From JBOGJG01 sp050747825 (GTDB lineage Bacteria > Acidobacteriota > UBA6911 > RPQK01 > JBOGJG01): DNA of 35,948 bases. The notes below the pieces were generated by a model. That model was given only the letters and a program-made list of their open reading frames with translations. It did not search any database and was not told the DNA's origin. This document shows, piece after piece, positions 24,855-32,813 of this stretch (positions are counted from its first letter, which is position 1; each line of letters opens with the position of its first letter). The stretch is taken from assembly GCA_050747825.1 (NCBI GenBank), contig JBOGJG010000247.1, positions 1-35,948 of the forward strand, given 5' to 3'. The position numbers were made by a program, and so were the translations under genes.

Positions 24855-26371
24855 GAGGACGGCATTGCATTCCGATTCTCGTGTTACTGCTGCTGACGAT
24901 GCGTGAGCTTCTGCCGCCGCCAGCGGCCGCTCAGGCGCCTGAGGAATATTATCGCGTTGAAACTGTGGCTACTCCCGAGGGGATCGCTCCGGAAGTCAGT
25001 GCGATTGCCTTTCGGAATGACGGAAGTCTGATCGCCTGCTTTCGGCGCGGGCAGGTTTATATCCTTGATCCAGCCGCGTCCGAGTGGAAAGAGTTCGCCT
25101 CGGGACTGCACACGCCGCTCGGTGTCATGCCGGGCCGGCCCGGCGAGCTCTTCATCGCTCAGGTTCCGGAATTGACCCGGGTCGTGGACACCGATGCAGA
25201 CGGCCGGGCCGATCTTTACGAGACGATTTCCGACGACTGGGGCCTGACCGGGAATTACCATGAATTTGTGGCAGGACCGCTGCGCGACGCGCAGGGTAAT
25301 TTCTACATCTCGGTCGGATGTACTTCCGACAACGCCGAGGTGACGCTGCCCGTGCGGGGCGAATTTACAGAACGCGGCCACAGGGCCGCCGAGCAGAGGG
25401 AAGGAATCATCAACAAGGTCGATCACTACTCGCCGGTTCCCTATCGAGGATGGATTCTGAAGATCACGCCGGAAGGGAAGATGCTTCCCTTTGCTTCCGG
25501 ATTTCGCCAGCCCAACGGCATCTGCTTCAATTCCGAGAGCGATCTCTTTTCAGTGGACAATCAGGGGGAGTGGGTCGGGACTTCTCCTTTGCATCACGTC
25601 ACCCAAGGCCGCTTTTACGGCCACCCGGCCTCTCTGAATTGGCGCCCAGACTTTAAAGGCAAGGACCCGGTCGAAGTTCCGGTCGAGACCGTGGCTGAGT
25701 TGCGCACGCCGCCGGCCATCCAGTTTCCGCAAAATGACATGGCCGGCTCGGTCGCCCAGCCGTTGTTCGACACCACGGCCGGTAAGTTCGGCCCTTACAG
25801 CGGCCAGTTGTTTGTGGCCGAATGGACTTACCCCCGCATCTTGCGGGTCGATCTGGAAAAAGTCGGTGGAGAGTATCAGGGAGCCTGCTTCATCTTTCTG
25901 GAAGGCAATGGCCTGCACACGGGGAATAACCGGTTGGCCTTTGCGCCCGACGGCAGTCTCTACGTGGCTCAGACCTCTCGCATGTGGGGGGCCAGCGAAG
26001 GCCTGCAGCGCATCGTCTGGACGGGCAAACCGCCCCTTGACATTCTCAGGATGCGACTGACAGAAACCGGCTTCGAGTTGACGTTCACAAAACCGGTCAA
26101 TGCCGCAACGGCCAAAGACCCATCCGCCTATTCGATGACGCATTATTACTACCGCTACCATTCCGATTACGGCTCTCCCAAGACCGATGTCACGCCTGTA
26201 AAAATTAGCAACGTGGACATCTCCCCAGACGGACGGCGCGTCGTGCTCACTGTCGATCAACTGGTCGCCGGCCGCGTCTACGAGCTTCGCCCCGGCCGCA
26301 TCGAGTCAGCCCAGGGCGACCGCCTGATCACCCGGATCGCCGCCTACACGCTCAATCGGCTGAAGGATTGA
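24851..26371 (+). CDS. Secreted beta-propeller protein, PQQ-dependent sugar dehydrogenase-like
   Basis: A 506-residue exported protein: TTG start, signal peptide (PILVLLLLTMRELLPPPAAAQA), then a six-bladed propeller similar to soluble sugar dehydrogenases and the propeller half of the large haem-binding proteins of planctomycetes. Blocks include GLHTPLGVMPGRPGELFIAQ, GWILKITPEGKMLPFASGFRQPNG, GRFYGHPASLNW and GNNRLAFAPDGSLYVAQTSR. A C-terminal Ig-like strand region follows (about 395-500). It has no CxxCH, so any electrons would go to the co-transcribed cytochrome upstream, whose gene it overlaps by 4 bp. Binding of PQQ cannot be proven from the sequence; a structural, non-catalytic propeller is the alternative. 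Confidence 0.82.
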   Translation: MRGRHCIPILVLLLLTMRELLPPPAAAQAPEEYYRVETVATPEGIAPEVSAIAFRNDGSLIACFRRGQVYILDPAASEWKEFASGLHTPLGVMPGRPGELFIAQVPELTRVVDTDADGRADLYETISDDWGLTGNYHEFVAGPLRDAQGNFYISVGCTSDNAEVTLPVRGEFTERGHRAAEQREGIINKVDHYSPVPYRGWILKITPEGKMLPFASGFRQPNGICFNSESDLFSVDNQGEWVGTSPLHHVTQGRFYGHPASLNWRPDFKGKDPVEVPVETVAELRTPPAIQFPQNDMAGSVAQPLFDTTAGKFGPYSGQLFVAEWTYPRILRVDLEKVGGEYQGACFIFLEGNGLHTGNNRLAFAPDGSLYVAQTSRMWGASEGLQRIVWTGKPPLDILRMRLTETGFELTFTKPVNAATAKDPSAYSMTHYYYRYHSDYGSPKTDVTPVKISNVDISPDGRRVVLTVDQLVAGRVYELRPGRIESAQGDRLITRIAAYTLNRLKD

Positions 26372-26402
26372 CAAGCTGTTCGAGAGATTGCTATCCTTCG
26401 GT

Positions 26403-26433
26403 TTGATTAAAGAGGACCATTTTAGTACTCTTT
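26403..26433 (+). promoter_or_regulatory. Rrf2/IscR-type operator overlapping the suf promoter
   Basis: An imperfect dyad pairs AAAGAGGAC (26409-26417) with GTACTCTTT (26425-26433) around a 7-bp AT-rich centre. Eleven of the 13 core positions GACCATTTTAGTA agree with the IscR type 1 core consensus GACTRWWWYAGTC. A -35-like TTGATT (26403-26408) and a weak -10 (TACTCT, 26426-26431, spacer 17) overlap it, so a bound regulator would block transcription. It lies 29 nt upstream of the Rrf2 regulator gene that heads the suf operon, fitting autorepression. Confidence 0.68.
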
Positions 26434-26462
26434 GAACTGATGGTTTTGGCGGGCCGGTTTTT

Positions 26463-26921
26463 ATGATCCGGATGAGCAAGCAGACCGATTACGGGATCCT
26501 CCTTTTGACGCATTTTGCGCGCAATGGAGAGGGCAGCACTTACAGCGCGCGGGGCTTGGCGCTGGAAGCTCATCTTCCCGTTCCGATGGTGAGTAAAATT
26601 TTAAAGCTGCTGGCTCGTGAAGGACTCCTGGTCTCACAAAGGGGGGCCAAGGGCGGCTACGCGCTGGCGCGGCGGGCCGAGAAGATCAGTATTGCCGAGA
26701 TCATCAGCGCCATGGAGGGTCCAATCGCGATGACTGAATGCGTGGACGCTCCGGGCGATTGCCGGCAGGAACCCACTTGCGCGGTCCGTTCCAACTGGCA
26801 AAAGATTAATCGCGTAGTGAGCGAGGCGCTGGGGCAAATTTCGCTGTCAGACATGACGACGCCTCTGACGAATCGGCTGGTGGCGCTTTCGTCAGGTTTA
26901 AGCATCAGGCCTGAGGCTTGA
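26463..26921 (+). CDS. Rrf2-family SUF operon transcriptional regulator
   Basis: A 152-residue Rrf2 protein matching the FeS-assembly SUF regulator subgroup: MSKQTDYGILLLTHFAR, winged-helix with VPMVSKILKLLAREGLLVSQRGAKGGYALAR, then a C-terminal dimer helix. Three cysteines, Cys93, Cys100 and Cys106, have the spacing (C-x6-C-x5-C) that ligates a [2Fe-2S] cluster in IscR-type sensors. Expected role: sense Fe-S status and repress the operon when clusters are plentiful. It is the first gene before sufB and sits behind an IscR-like operator. ATG 26463 is chosen; the Met at codon 4 (26472) is possible. The last codons lie in a repeat AGGCCTGAGG that continues past the stop. Confidence 0.92.
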   Translation: MIRMSKQTDYGILLLTHFARNGEGSTYSARGLALEAHLPVPMVSKILKLLAREGLLVSQRGAKGGYALARRAEKISIAEIISAMEGPIAMTECVDAPGDCRQEPTCAVRSNWQKINRVVSEALGQISLSDMTTPLTNRLVALSSGLSIRPEA

Positions 26922-26975
26922 GGCCTGAGGGAATAGAAACATAGAAACTAAGAAACCAAGAAAGCAAGGAACAAC
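26907..26975. repeat. Short repeats between the suf regulator and sufB
   Basis: AGGCCTGAGG occurs twice (26907-26916, 26921-26930) with CTTG between. It is followed by degenerate copies of an AGAAAC motif at roughly 26935-26965, ending in the sufB ribosome binding site AAGGA (26966-26970, 5 nt before the ATG). A similar TCAGGCC-GAGGC-TGA core occurs in the mnmG/selD palindrome. Function unknown; it may affect mRNA stability or translation between the regulator and the suf genes. Confidence 0.55.
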
Positions 26976-28421
26976 ATGGCAACAGATACTCAACGACTCC
27001 ACGACCTTGCCGAGCAGGAATACAAGTACGGCTTTTATACCAATATTGAAGCCGATGCCATCCCTCCTGGGCTTAATGAAGACGTCATTCGACTGATCTC
27101 AGCCAAGAAGAACGAGCCTGAGTTCATGCTGGAGTGGCGTCTGAAGGCTTACCGGCAATGGCTGAAGATGGAAGAGCCTCGATGGGCCTTCGTTAAATAT
27201 CCACCCATCGACTACGACAACATCGTCTACTACTCGGCGCCCCGCAAGAAAGCCGGCCCGAAGAGCCTGGAAGAAGTCGATCCGGAGCTGATCGAGACCT
27301 ATAAGAAGCTGGGGATTCCACTGGAAGAGCAGGGGATCTTGGCCGGAGTGGCCGTGGACGCCGTCTTTGACAGCGTTTCGGTGGCCACGACCTTCAAGGA
27401 GAAGCTGGCCGAAAAGGGGATTATCTTTTGCTCCTTCAGTGAGGCGGTGCAAAATCACCCCGACCTGGTGCAGAAGTACCTGGGGTCGGTCGTTCCCTAC
27501 ACCGACAACTTTTTTGCCTCGCTGAATTCCGCCGTTTTCAGCGATGGTTCCTTCTGCTACATCCCCAAAGGCGTTCGCTGTCCGATGGAGTTGTCCACCT
27601 ATTTCCGAATCAACGCGGCCAATACCGGGCAATTTGAGCGCACTCTGATCATCGCTGACGAAGGGAGCTATGTGAGCTACCTGGAGGGCTGCACGGCTCC
27701 CATGCGCGACGAAAACCAGTTGCACGCCGCGGTGGTCGAGCTGATTGCGCACGATAACGCGACCATCAAATATTCCACGATCCAGAACTGGTATCCCGGC
27801 GACCGGGAAGGCAAGGGCGGCGTTTACAACTTTGTGACCAAGCGCGGCAAGTGCGCCGGGGTGAATTCTAAGATTTCCTGGACCCAGGTGGAGACGGGCT
27901 CGGCCATTACCTGGAAATATCCGAGCTGTCTTCTCATCGGAGACAACTCGGTGGGTGAGTTCTACTCGGTGGCCATGACCAAGATGCACCAGCAGGCGGA
28001 CACGGGCACCAAGATGATCCACATCGGCAAGAACACGCGCAGCAACATCGTGTCCAAGGGGATTTCGGCCGGGTATGGACAGAATACCTATCGGGGACTG
28101 GTGAAGATTCAGAAGGGCGCCACCGGGGCGCGCAATTACACGCAGTGCGACTCGATGCTGCTGGGAGACAAGTGCGGAGCCCACACATTCCCTTACATCG
28201 AGATCAAAAACAGCACTGCCCGGATGGAACATGAGGCCTCCACTTCCAAAATCGGTGAAGACCAGATCTTCTACTGCCAGCAGCGGGGGCTCTCAGCCGA
28301 AGACGCCGTGTCAATGATCGTCAACGGCTTCTGCAAGGAGGTATTCCGGGAGCTGCCGATGGAATTTGCCGTAGAAGCTCAGAAGCTGCTGGCTGTGAAT
28401 CTGGAGGGAAGCGTCGGATAG
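26976..28421 (+). CDS. sufB: Fe-S cluster scaffold SufB
   Basis: SufB, with SufC and SufD, forms the scaffold on which new Fe-S clusters are built. The 481-residue length is typical. The long beta-helix core carries the family blocks SAVFSDGSFCYIPKGVRCPMEL, YVSYLEGCTAPM and YTQCDSMLLGDKCGAHTFPYIE, whose first Cys corresponds to the essential Cys405 of the E. coli protein. AAGGA lies 5 nt before the ATG. It is the first structural gene of the suf cluster and is followed 15 bp after its stop by sufC. Confidence 0.97.
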   Translation: MATDTQRLHDLAEQEYKYGFYTNIEADAIPPGLNEDVIRLISAKKNEPEFMLEWRLKAYRQWLKMEEPRWAFVKYPPIDYDNIVYYSAPRKKAGPKSLEEVDPELIETYKKLGIPLEEQGILAGVAVDAVFDSVSVATTFKEKLAEKGIIFCSFSEAVQNHPDLVQKYLGSVVPYTDNFFASLNSAVFSDGSFCYIPKGVRCPMELSTYFRINAANTGQFERTLIIADEGSYVSYLEGCTAPMRDENQLHAAVVELIAHDNATIKYSTIQNWYPGDREGKGGVYNFVTKRGKCAGVNSKISWTQVETGSAITWKYPSCLLIGDNSVGEFYSVAMTKMHQQADTGTKMIHIGKNTRSNIVSKGISAGYGQNTYRGLVKIQKGATGARNYTQCDSMLLGDKCGAHTFPYIEIKNSTARMEHEASTSKIGEDQIFYCQQRGLSAEDAVSMIVNGFCKEVFRELPMEFAVEAQKLLAVNLEGSVG

Positions 28422-28436
28422 TTGGAGAGATGTCAA

Positions 28437-29201
28437 ATGCTGGAAATTAGAAATTTACATGTGAGCGTGGACAATCTGGAGATTCTGCGCGGCATAGACC
28501 TGACAATCAATAAAGGTGAAGTTCACTCGATCATGGGTCCTAACGGTTCCGGCAAAAGCACGTTGGCCCAGGTGCTAGCGGGCCGTGAAGCTTTTGAGGT
28601 GACCGACGGCCGGGTTCTTTTCAATGGGCAGGACCTGCTGGAGATGGCGCCCGAGGAGCGCGCCCGCGAGGGCGTTTTCATGGCTTTTCAATATCCCGTT
28701 GAGATCCCGGGTGTCAGCAACACCTATTTTCTGCGGGCGGCATTGAACGCGATCCGCAAGCACCGGGGTGAGCCCGAAGTGGACGCCATGGACTTTCTGA
28801 GCCTGGTCAGAGAGAAGATGAAGCATCTGAAAATCGATGAGACATTAATGAACCGTCCCGTCAATGAAGGATTCTCAGGCGGCGAAAAGAAGCGCAATGA
28901 GATCTTTCATCTGTCGGTTCTGGAGCCCGCACTGGCCATCCTGGACGAGACCGACTCCGGGCTGGATATCGACGCCCTGAAAGTAGTGGCCGAGGGAGTC
29001 AATACTCTGCGCCATCCTGAGCGGGCTTTACTGGTAGTGACTCACTATCAGCGCCTGCTGAACTATATTGTGCCCGATTACGTGCACGTCCTTTATGACG
29101 GCCGCATCGTAAAGTCCGGCGACAAAAGTCTGGCACTGGAGCTGGAAGAGAAAGGATACTCCTGGCTGGACACAGAAATGCAGGCGCCGCAAGCCAGCTA
29201 A
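28437..29201 (+). CDS. sufC: Fe-S assembly ATPase SufC
   Basis: SufC is the ABC-type ATPase of the SufBCD complex and powers cluster assembly without transporting anything. It has Walker A GPNGSGKST, Q-loop FMAFQYPVEIPG, signature FSGGEKKRNEI, Walker B LAILDETDSGLD and H-loop VVTHYQRLL. The frame is open from a TTG at 28422, but ATG 28437 is preferred because GGAGAG lies 7 nt upstream; it gives 254 residues, normal for SufC. A 53-bp spacer with degenerate GAGGTCTGAGGTGTGAAG-like repeats precedes sufD. Confidence 0.97.
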   Translation: MLEIRNLHVSVDNLEILRGIDLTINKGEVHSIMGPNGSGKSTLAQVLAGREAFEVTDGRVLFNGQDLLEMAPEERAREGVFMAFQYPVEIPGVSNTYFLRAALNAIRKHRGEPEVDAMDFLSLVREKMKHLKIDETLMNRPVNEGFSGGEKKRNEIFHLSVLEPALAILDETDSGLDIDALKVVAEGVNTLRHPERALLVVTHYQRLLNYIVPDYVHVLYDGRIVKSGDKSLALELEEKGYSWLDTEMQAPQAS

Positions 29202-29254
29202 AGGACTGAGGTCTGAGGTGTGAAGTCCGAGTCGAGGTAATTGAGAGGGTAAGA

Positions 29255-30595
29255 ATGATAGAGGTCGTTCGTAAAGAAGAAGAGAAATTTCTCTCCCATC
29301 TGGGGGAACTGCACAACCGTTTGGCGAAGCAGGGGCCACTCTGGCTGCAGGAGATGCGGCGCGCGGCGTACTCGCATTTTGTGAATATCGGATTCCCCAG
29401 CACCCGGGATGAAGAGTGGAAATATACGAACGTCAGGCCCATTGCGCGGACCGCGTTTGAGCCGGCTCCCGGGACTCCCAGGCAGGTGAGCCGTCAGGAC
29501 CTGGATCAGATTCAGTTCGCCCATCTCAAGTGTCCTCGCCTGGTGTTTGTGGATGGATACTTCTCGCAGGAGCTATCCTCTGTCACGGACTTGCCTGAAG
29601 GTGTGAAGGCCGGCAGTCTGGCGGAGCTTTTGGAATCGGATCCGGAAGCTGTAGAGCCGCACCTTGGCCGTTACGCCGATTACCAGGAGCATGCCTTCAG
29701 CGCTCTCAATGCCGCCTTTATGCAGGACGGCGCTTACGTTCGGATCTCCAGGGGCCAAATTGTGGAAGAGCCCATTCATTTGCTCTTTTTTGCCGATAGT
29801 GAAAATGTCGCCCTGTTCCCTCGAGTTCTGGTCCTAGCCGAGGACAACACTCAGGCCAGGATTGTCGAGACGCATCTTGGAAAGAAGGACATCGCTTATC
29901 TTTCCAATTCCGTCGCCGAGATCGTGGCGGGCCAAAACGCCGTTCTTGACCACTACAAACTGCAGTTTGAAAGCAAGCGGGCATACCACATAGCTACACA
30001 GAGGTCACAGCAGGGGCGGGACAGCCAGTTCAGGACCCAGTTGATCACGCTGGGCGCCCGGTTGGCCAGAAACAATATCAATGGGGTCTTGAATGGCGAA
30101 GGCGCCGACTGCTGTCTGAACGGGATGTACCTGGTCAAGGGCGAGCAGCACGTGGACAATCACACCCGGCTGGATCACGCTAAGCCGCACTGCAGCAGCC
30201 GCGAGCTGTACAAGGGAATCCTGGACGATAAAGCCACAGGAGTTTTTCACGGGCGAATTGTCGTATATAAAGACGCTCAAAAGACCGACTCAAAGCAGAC
30301 CAACAACAATCTGCTCCTTTCCGACGAGGCGCTTATCAACACCCAGCCGCAGTTGGAAATTTACGCAGATGACGTGAAATGCACGCACGGCGCCACCATC
30401 GGGCAACTGGACGAAAACGCGATCTTTTACCTGCGCTCGCGCGGCATTGGCGAGCGCACAGCCTACAGCCTGCTGATTTATGCTTTCGCCAGCCAGGTAG
30501 TCGGCAAGATCCGGGTTGAGGCCCTGCGCAATGAGCTCAATGAATATCTGTTTGACTGGCTCCCCAGGGGCGAGTTGGTCAGGGAGGCTGTCTAG
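29255..30595 (+). CDS. sufD: Fe-S assembly protein SufD
   Basis: SufD pairs with SufB in the SufBCD complex and helps iron entry. The 446-residue protein has the N-terminal helical region (GFPSTRDEEWKYTNVRPI) and the beta-helix core ending in CTHGATIGQLDENAIFYLRSRGI, which holds the His equivalent to essential His360 of E. coli SufD. GAGAGGG lies about 7 nt before the ATG. The sufS ATG begins 2 bp after the stop, so they are coupled. No sufE gene is seen; SufU fills that role here. Confidence 0.95.
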   Translation: MIEVVRKEEEKFLSHLGELHNRLAKQGPLWLQEMRRAAYSHFVNIGFPSTRDEEWKYTNVRPIARTAFEPAPGTPRQVSRQDLDQIQFAHLKCPRLVFVDGYFSQELSSVTDLPEGVKAGSLAELLESDPEAVEPHLGRYADYQEHAFSALNAAFMQDGAYVRISRGQIVEEPIHLLFFADSENVALFPRVLVLAEDNTQARIVETHLGKKDIAYLSNSVAEIVAGQNAVLDHYKLQFESKRAYHIATQRSQQGRDSQFRTQLITLGARLARNNINGVLNGEGADCCLNGMYLVKGEQHVDNHTRLDHAKPHCSSRELYKGILDDKATGVFHGRIVVYKDAQKTDSKQTNNNLLLSDEALINTQPQLEIYADDVKCTHGATIGQLDENAIFYLRSRGIGERTAYSLLIYAFASQVVGKIRVEALRNELNEYLFDWLPRGELVREAV

Positions 30596-30597
30596 CC

Positions 30598-31836
30598 ATG
30601 GCTACTGCCGCCAGAGCGCCTTTGGACGTGCAGGAAATCCGCCGAGATTTTCCAGTCCTGGATCAGACTGTCCATGGCAAACCCCTGATTTATCTCGACA
30701 ACGCCGCCACCAGTCAAAAGCCCCGGCAGGTTATTGATGCGATCACTCACTTTTACACCCGCGATAACTCGAACATTCACCGGGGCGTGCATCAGCTCAG
30801 CCAGCGGGCCACCGACGCTTACGAGGACACGCGCAGAAAAGTGCAGCGGTTCATCAATGCCCGGCACAGCAGGGAAATCATCTTCGTCCGCAGCTCGACC
30901 GAGGGCATCAATCTGGTGGCTCACAGCTACGGGAGAAAGTACATCAAAGCGGGCGACGAGATCATCATCACCGCCATGGAGCACCATTCCAACATCGTGC
31001 CCTGGCAGATGTTGTGTGAGGAAACGGGGGCCCTTCTGCGAGTGGCCCCCATCAATGATGCCGGAGAACTGCTCCTGGATGAATTGGAAGGCCTCTTCAC
31101 GTCCCGTACCCGGCTGCTGGCGTTGAATCACGTTTCCAATGCGCTGGGGACGATCAACCCCATCGGCCGGATCGTGGAAATGGCTCACGCTCGAAGCGTG
31201 CCGGTTCTGGTGGACGGCGCTCAGGCGGCGCCTCACCTCAAGCTGGACGTCCAGGCCCTGGACTGCGATTTCTACGTCTTTTCCGGACATAAGGTCTATG
31301 GCCCTACCGGAGTCGGTATTCTCTATGGAAAGGCGGAACTCCTGGATGCCATGCCTCCTTACCAGGGAGGTGGGGACATGATCAGTTCCGTCACTTTCGA
31401 GAAAACGCTTTACAATCTGCTCCCCTACAAGTTCGAAGCGGGAACGCCCAATATCGCCGACGGAGTGGGTCTGGGCGCCGCCATCGACTATATCAATGGA
31501 ATCGGACTGGAGCGGATAGGCGCCTATGAGCATGATTTGCTGGCTTATGGCACGCAAGCTCTTGCCAGAGTGCCGAACGTGCGCCTGATCGGGAGCGCCC
31601 GCGAAAAGGCCGGCGTCCTCTCATTCGTGATGGAGGGAGTGCACCCGCACGATATTGGGACGATACTGGACCAGCAGGGGATCGCCGTCCGCACGGGGCA
31701 TCACTGCGCCCAACCGCTCATGGAGCGGTTGGGCGTCCCGGCGACGGCTCGCGCGTCGCTGGCTTTTTACAACACACGGGAAGAAATCGATACGCTGATC
31801 CAAGCCCTGAATGAAGTAAGCGAGGTCTTTAGCTGA
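30598..31836 (+). CDS. sufS: Cysteine desulfurase SufS
   Basis: SufS is a PLP enzyme that removes sulfur from cysteine as a persulfide for cluster assembly. The 412 residues carry the SufS/CsdA signatures: YLDNAATSQKP, MEHHSNIVPWQ (His near 130), the PLP lysine Lys232 in FSGHKVYGPTG, and the catalytic Cys371 in RTGHHCAQPLMERLG. The RTGHHC loop is the class II type that works with SufU. It starts 2 bp after sufD and its TGA shares a base with the sufU ATG. Confidence 0.97.
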   Translation: MATAARAPLDVQEIRRDFPVLDQTVHGKPLIYLDNAATSQKPRQVIDAITHFYTRDNSNIHRGVHQLSQRATDAYEDTRRKVQRFINARHSREIIFVRSSTEGINLVAHSYGRKYIKAGDEIIITAMEHHSNIVPWQMLCEETGALLRVAPINDAGELLLDELEGLFTSRTRLLALNHVSNALGTINPIGRIVEMAHARSVPVLVDGAQAAPHLKLDVQALDCDFYVFSGHKVYGPTGVGILYGKAELLDAMPPYQGGGDMISSVTFEKTLYNLLPYKFEAGTPNIADGVGLGAAIDYINGIGLERIGAYEHDLLAYGTQALARVPNVRLIGSAREKAGVLSFVMEGVHPHDIGTILDQQGIAVRTGHHCAQPLMERLGVPATARASLAFYNTREEIDTLIQALNEVSEVFS

Positions 31837-32288
31837 TGTCCTATCAGAACGAGCTCTATCAGGAGGTCATCCTTGACCACAATAAAAATCCCAGGAACTT
31901 CCGAGCTCTAGTGGCGCCCGCCCAAACCGCGCAGGGGCATAATCCGCTGTGCGGAGACAAAGTTACCGTCTATGTAAAGATGAACGGAGACATTGTGGAA
32001 GATATTTCATTTGAGGGCGCCGGCTGTGCCATCTCGACGGCCTCGGCCTCTTTGATGACTGAGAGTTTGAAGGGAAGGAGCCGCCGCGAGATCCAGAATC
32101 TCTTTAAGCAATTTCACGGTCTAGTCACGGGCCAGCAGGAATCCGGCGCAAACGGAGCCGAGTTGGGGAAGCTGGCCGTGTTTCATGGGGTCAGTGAGTA
32201 CCCCATCCGGGTCAAGTGCGCCACCCTGGTCTGGCATACGCTGCAGGCGGCGCTGGAGAACAAACAGGCCCCGGTTTCAACGGAGTAG
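31836..32288 (+). CDS. sufU: Sulfur-transfer protein SufU
   Basis: SufU accepts sulfur from SufS through a zinc site and passes it to SufB. In this 150-residue protein the ligands Cys39, Asp41 (PLCGDK), Cys64 (GAGCAIS) and Cys128 (RVKCATL) match Bacillus-type SufU. The insertion after residue 90 (FHGLVTGQQESGANGAELGKL) is the one that separates SufU from IscU. It overlaps sufS by 1 bp. Its presence defines a SufS-SufU system, without SufE, as in many Gram-positive and deep-branching bacteria. Confidence 0.96.
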   Translation: MSYQNELYQEVILDHNKNPRNFRALVAPAQTAQGHNPLCGDKVTVYVKMNGDIVEDISFEGAGCAISTASASLMTESLKGRSRREIQNLFKQFHGLVTGQQESGANGAELGKLAVFHGVSEYPIRVKCATLVWHTLQAALENKQAPVSTE

Positions 32289-32316
32289 AGCCGGCGAGCG
32301 GGCATTAAGGAAAACC

Positions 32317-32649
32317 ATGGCAGACACCAACCAATCAACCGATATTGACGAACTCCGGAAGAAGATCGTGGAGGCCATCGAGACCTGCTACGATCCGGAA
32401 ATCCCTGTAAACATTTACGAACTCGGGCTCATCTATCGTCTGGACGTGCAGCCCTCTGGAGACGTCGAAGTCGATATGACGCTTACCTCGCCGGCTTGTC
32501 CGGTAGCGGGATCCCTCCCCCCAGAAGTGGAAGCCAAAGTCAGAGAAGTCCCCGGCGTAAAAGACGTCAAGCTGGAACTCGTCTGGGAGCCACCCTGGTC
32601 AATGGAGCGAATGTCTGAGGCGGCCAAGCTCCAACTCGGAATCTTCTAA
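32317..32649 (+). CDS. sufT: Fe-S maturation protein SufT (DUF59/MIP18 family)
   Basis: A 110-residue DUF59 protein that assists Fe-S protein maturation. Hallmarks are YDPEIPVNIYELGLIY and LTSPACPVAGSLP with the conserved Cys61. The frame is open farther upstream (32185) but the ATG at 32317 has AAGGA 6 nt before it and avoids a large overlap with sufU. It is the last recognisable suf gene. Its stop TAA shares a base with the ATG of a 54-codon ORF. Confidence 0.94.
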   Translation: MADTNQSTDIDELRKKIVEAIETCYDPEIPVNIYELGLIYRLDVQPSGDVEVDMTLTSPACPVAGSLPPEVEAKVREVPGVKDVKLELVWEPPWSMERMSEAAKLQLGIF

Positions 32650-32813
32650 TGCGGCCTGTCATCATCGTAACGGTAGTGGTCCTTGCAGCGGGAGGGTACT
32701 ATCTTTACCATGATCCGCACATCCAGGCGCTCTTTGCGGGGATGCTGGAGGTTCAGTCTCGATGGAATCAAGTCATGCCGGCGCTTGAAGTCCTTATCCT
32801 TAATAATAGATAA
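32649..32813 (+). CDS. Possible small membrane protein coupled to sufT
   Basis: A 54-codon frame starts at an ATG that overlaps the sufT stop as TAATG. The product begins MRPVIIVTVVVLAAGGYYLYHD, a convincing single membrane segment, followed by an amphipathic part (HIQALFAGMLEVQSRWNQVMPALEVL). It is too short for usual gene callers. The last 46 bp overlap the convergent histidine kinase. Translational coupling and hydrophobicity argue for it; the lack of recognisable relatives argues against. Function unknown. Confidence 0.45.
   Translation: MRPVIIVTVVVLAAGGYYLYHDPHIQALFAGMLEVQSRWNQVMPALEVLILNNR

Noticed and set aside
25550..26260. 236-codon minus-strand frame inside the propeller gene
   Set aside because: Antisense shadow; no start signal or known motif.
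27099..28232. 377-codon minus-strand frame inside sufB
   Set aside because: Long only because of GC-rich codon usage of sufB on the other strand; no family features.
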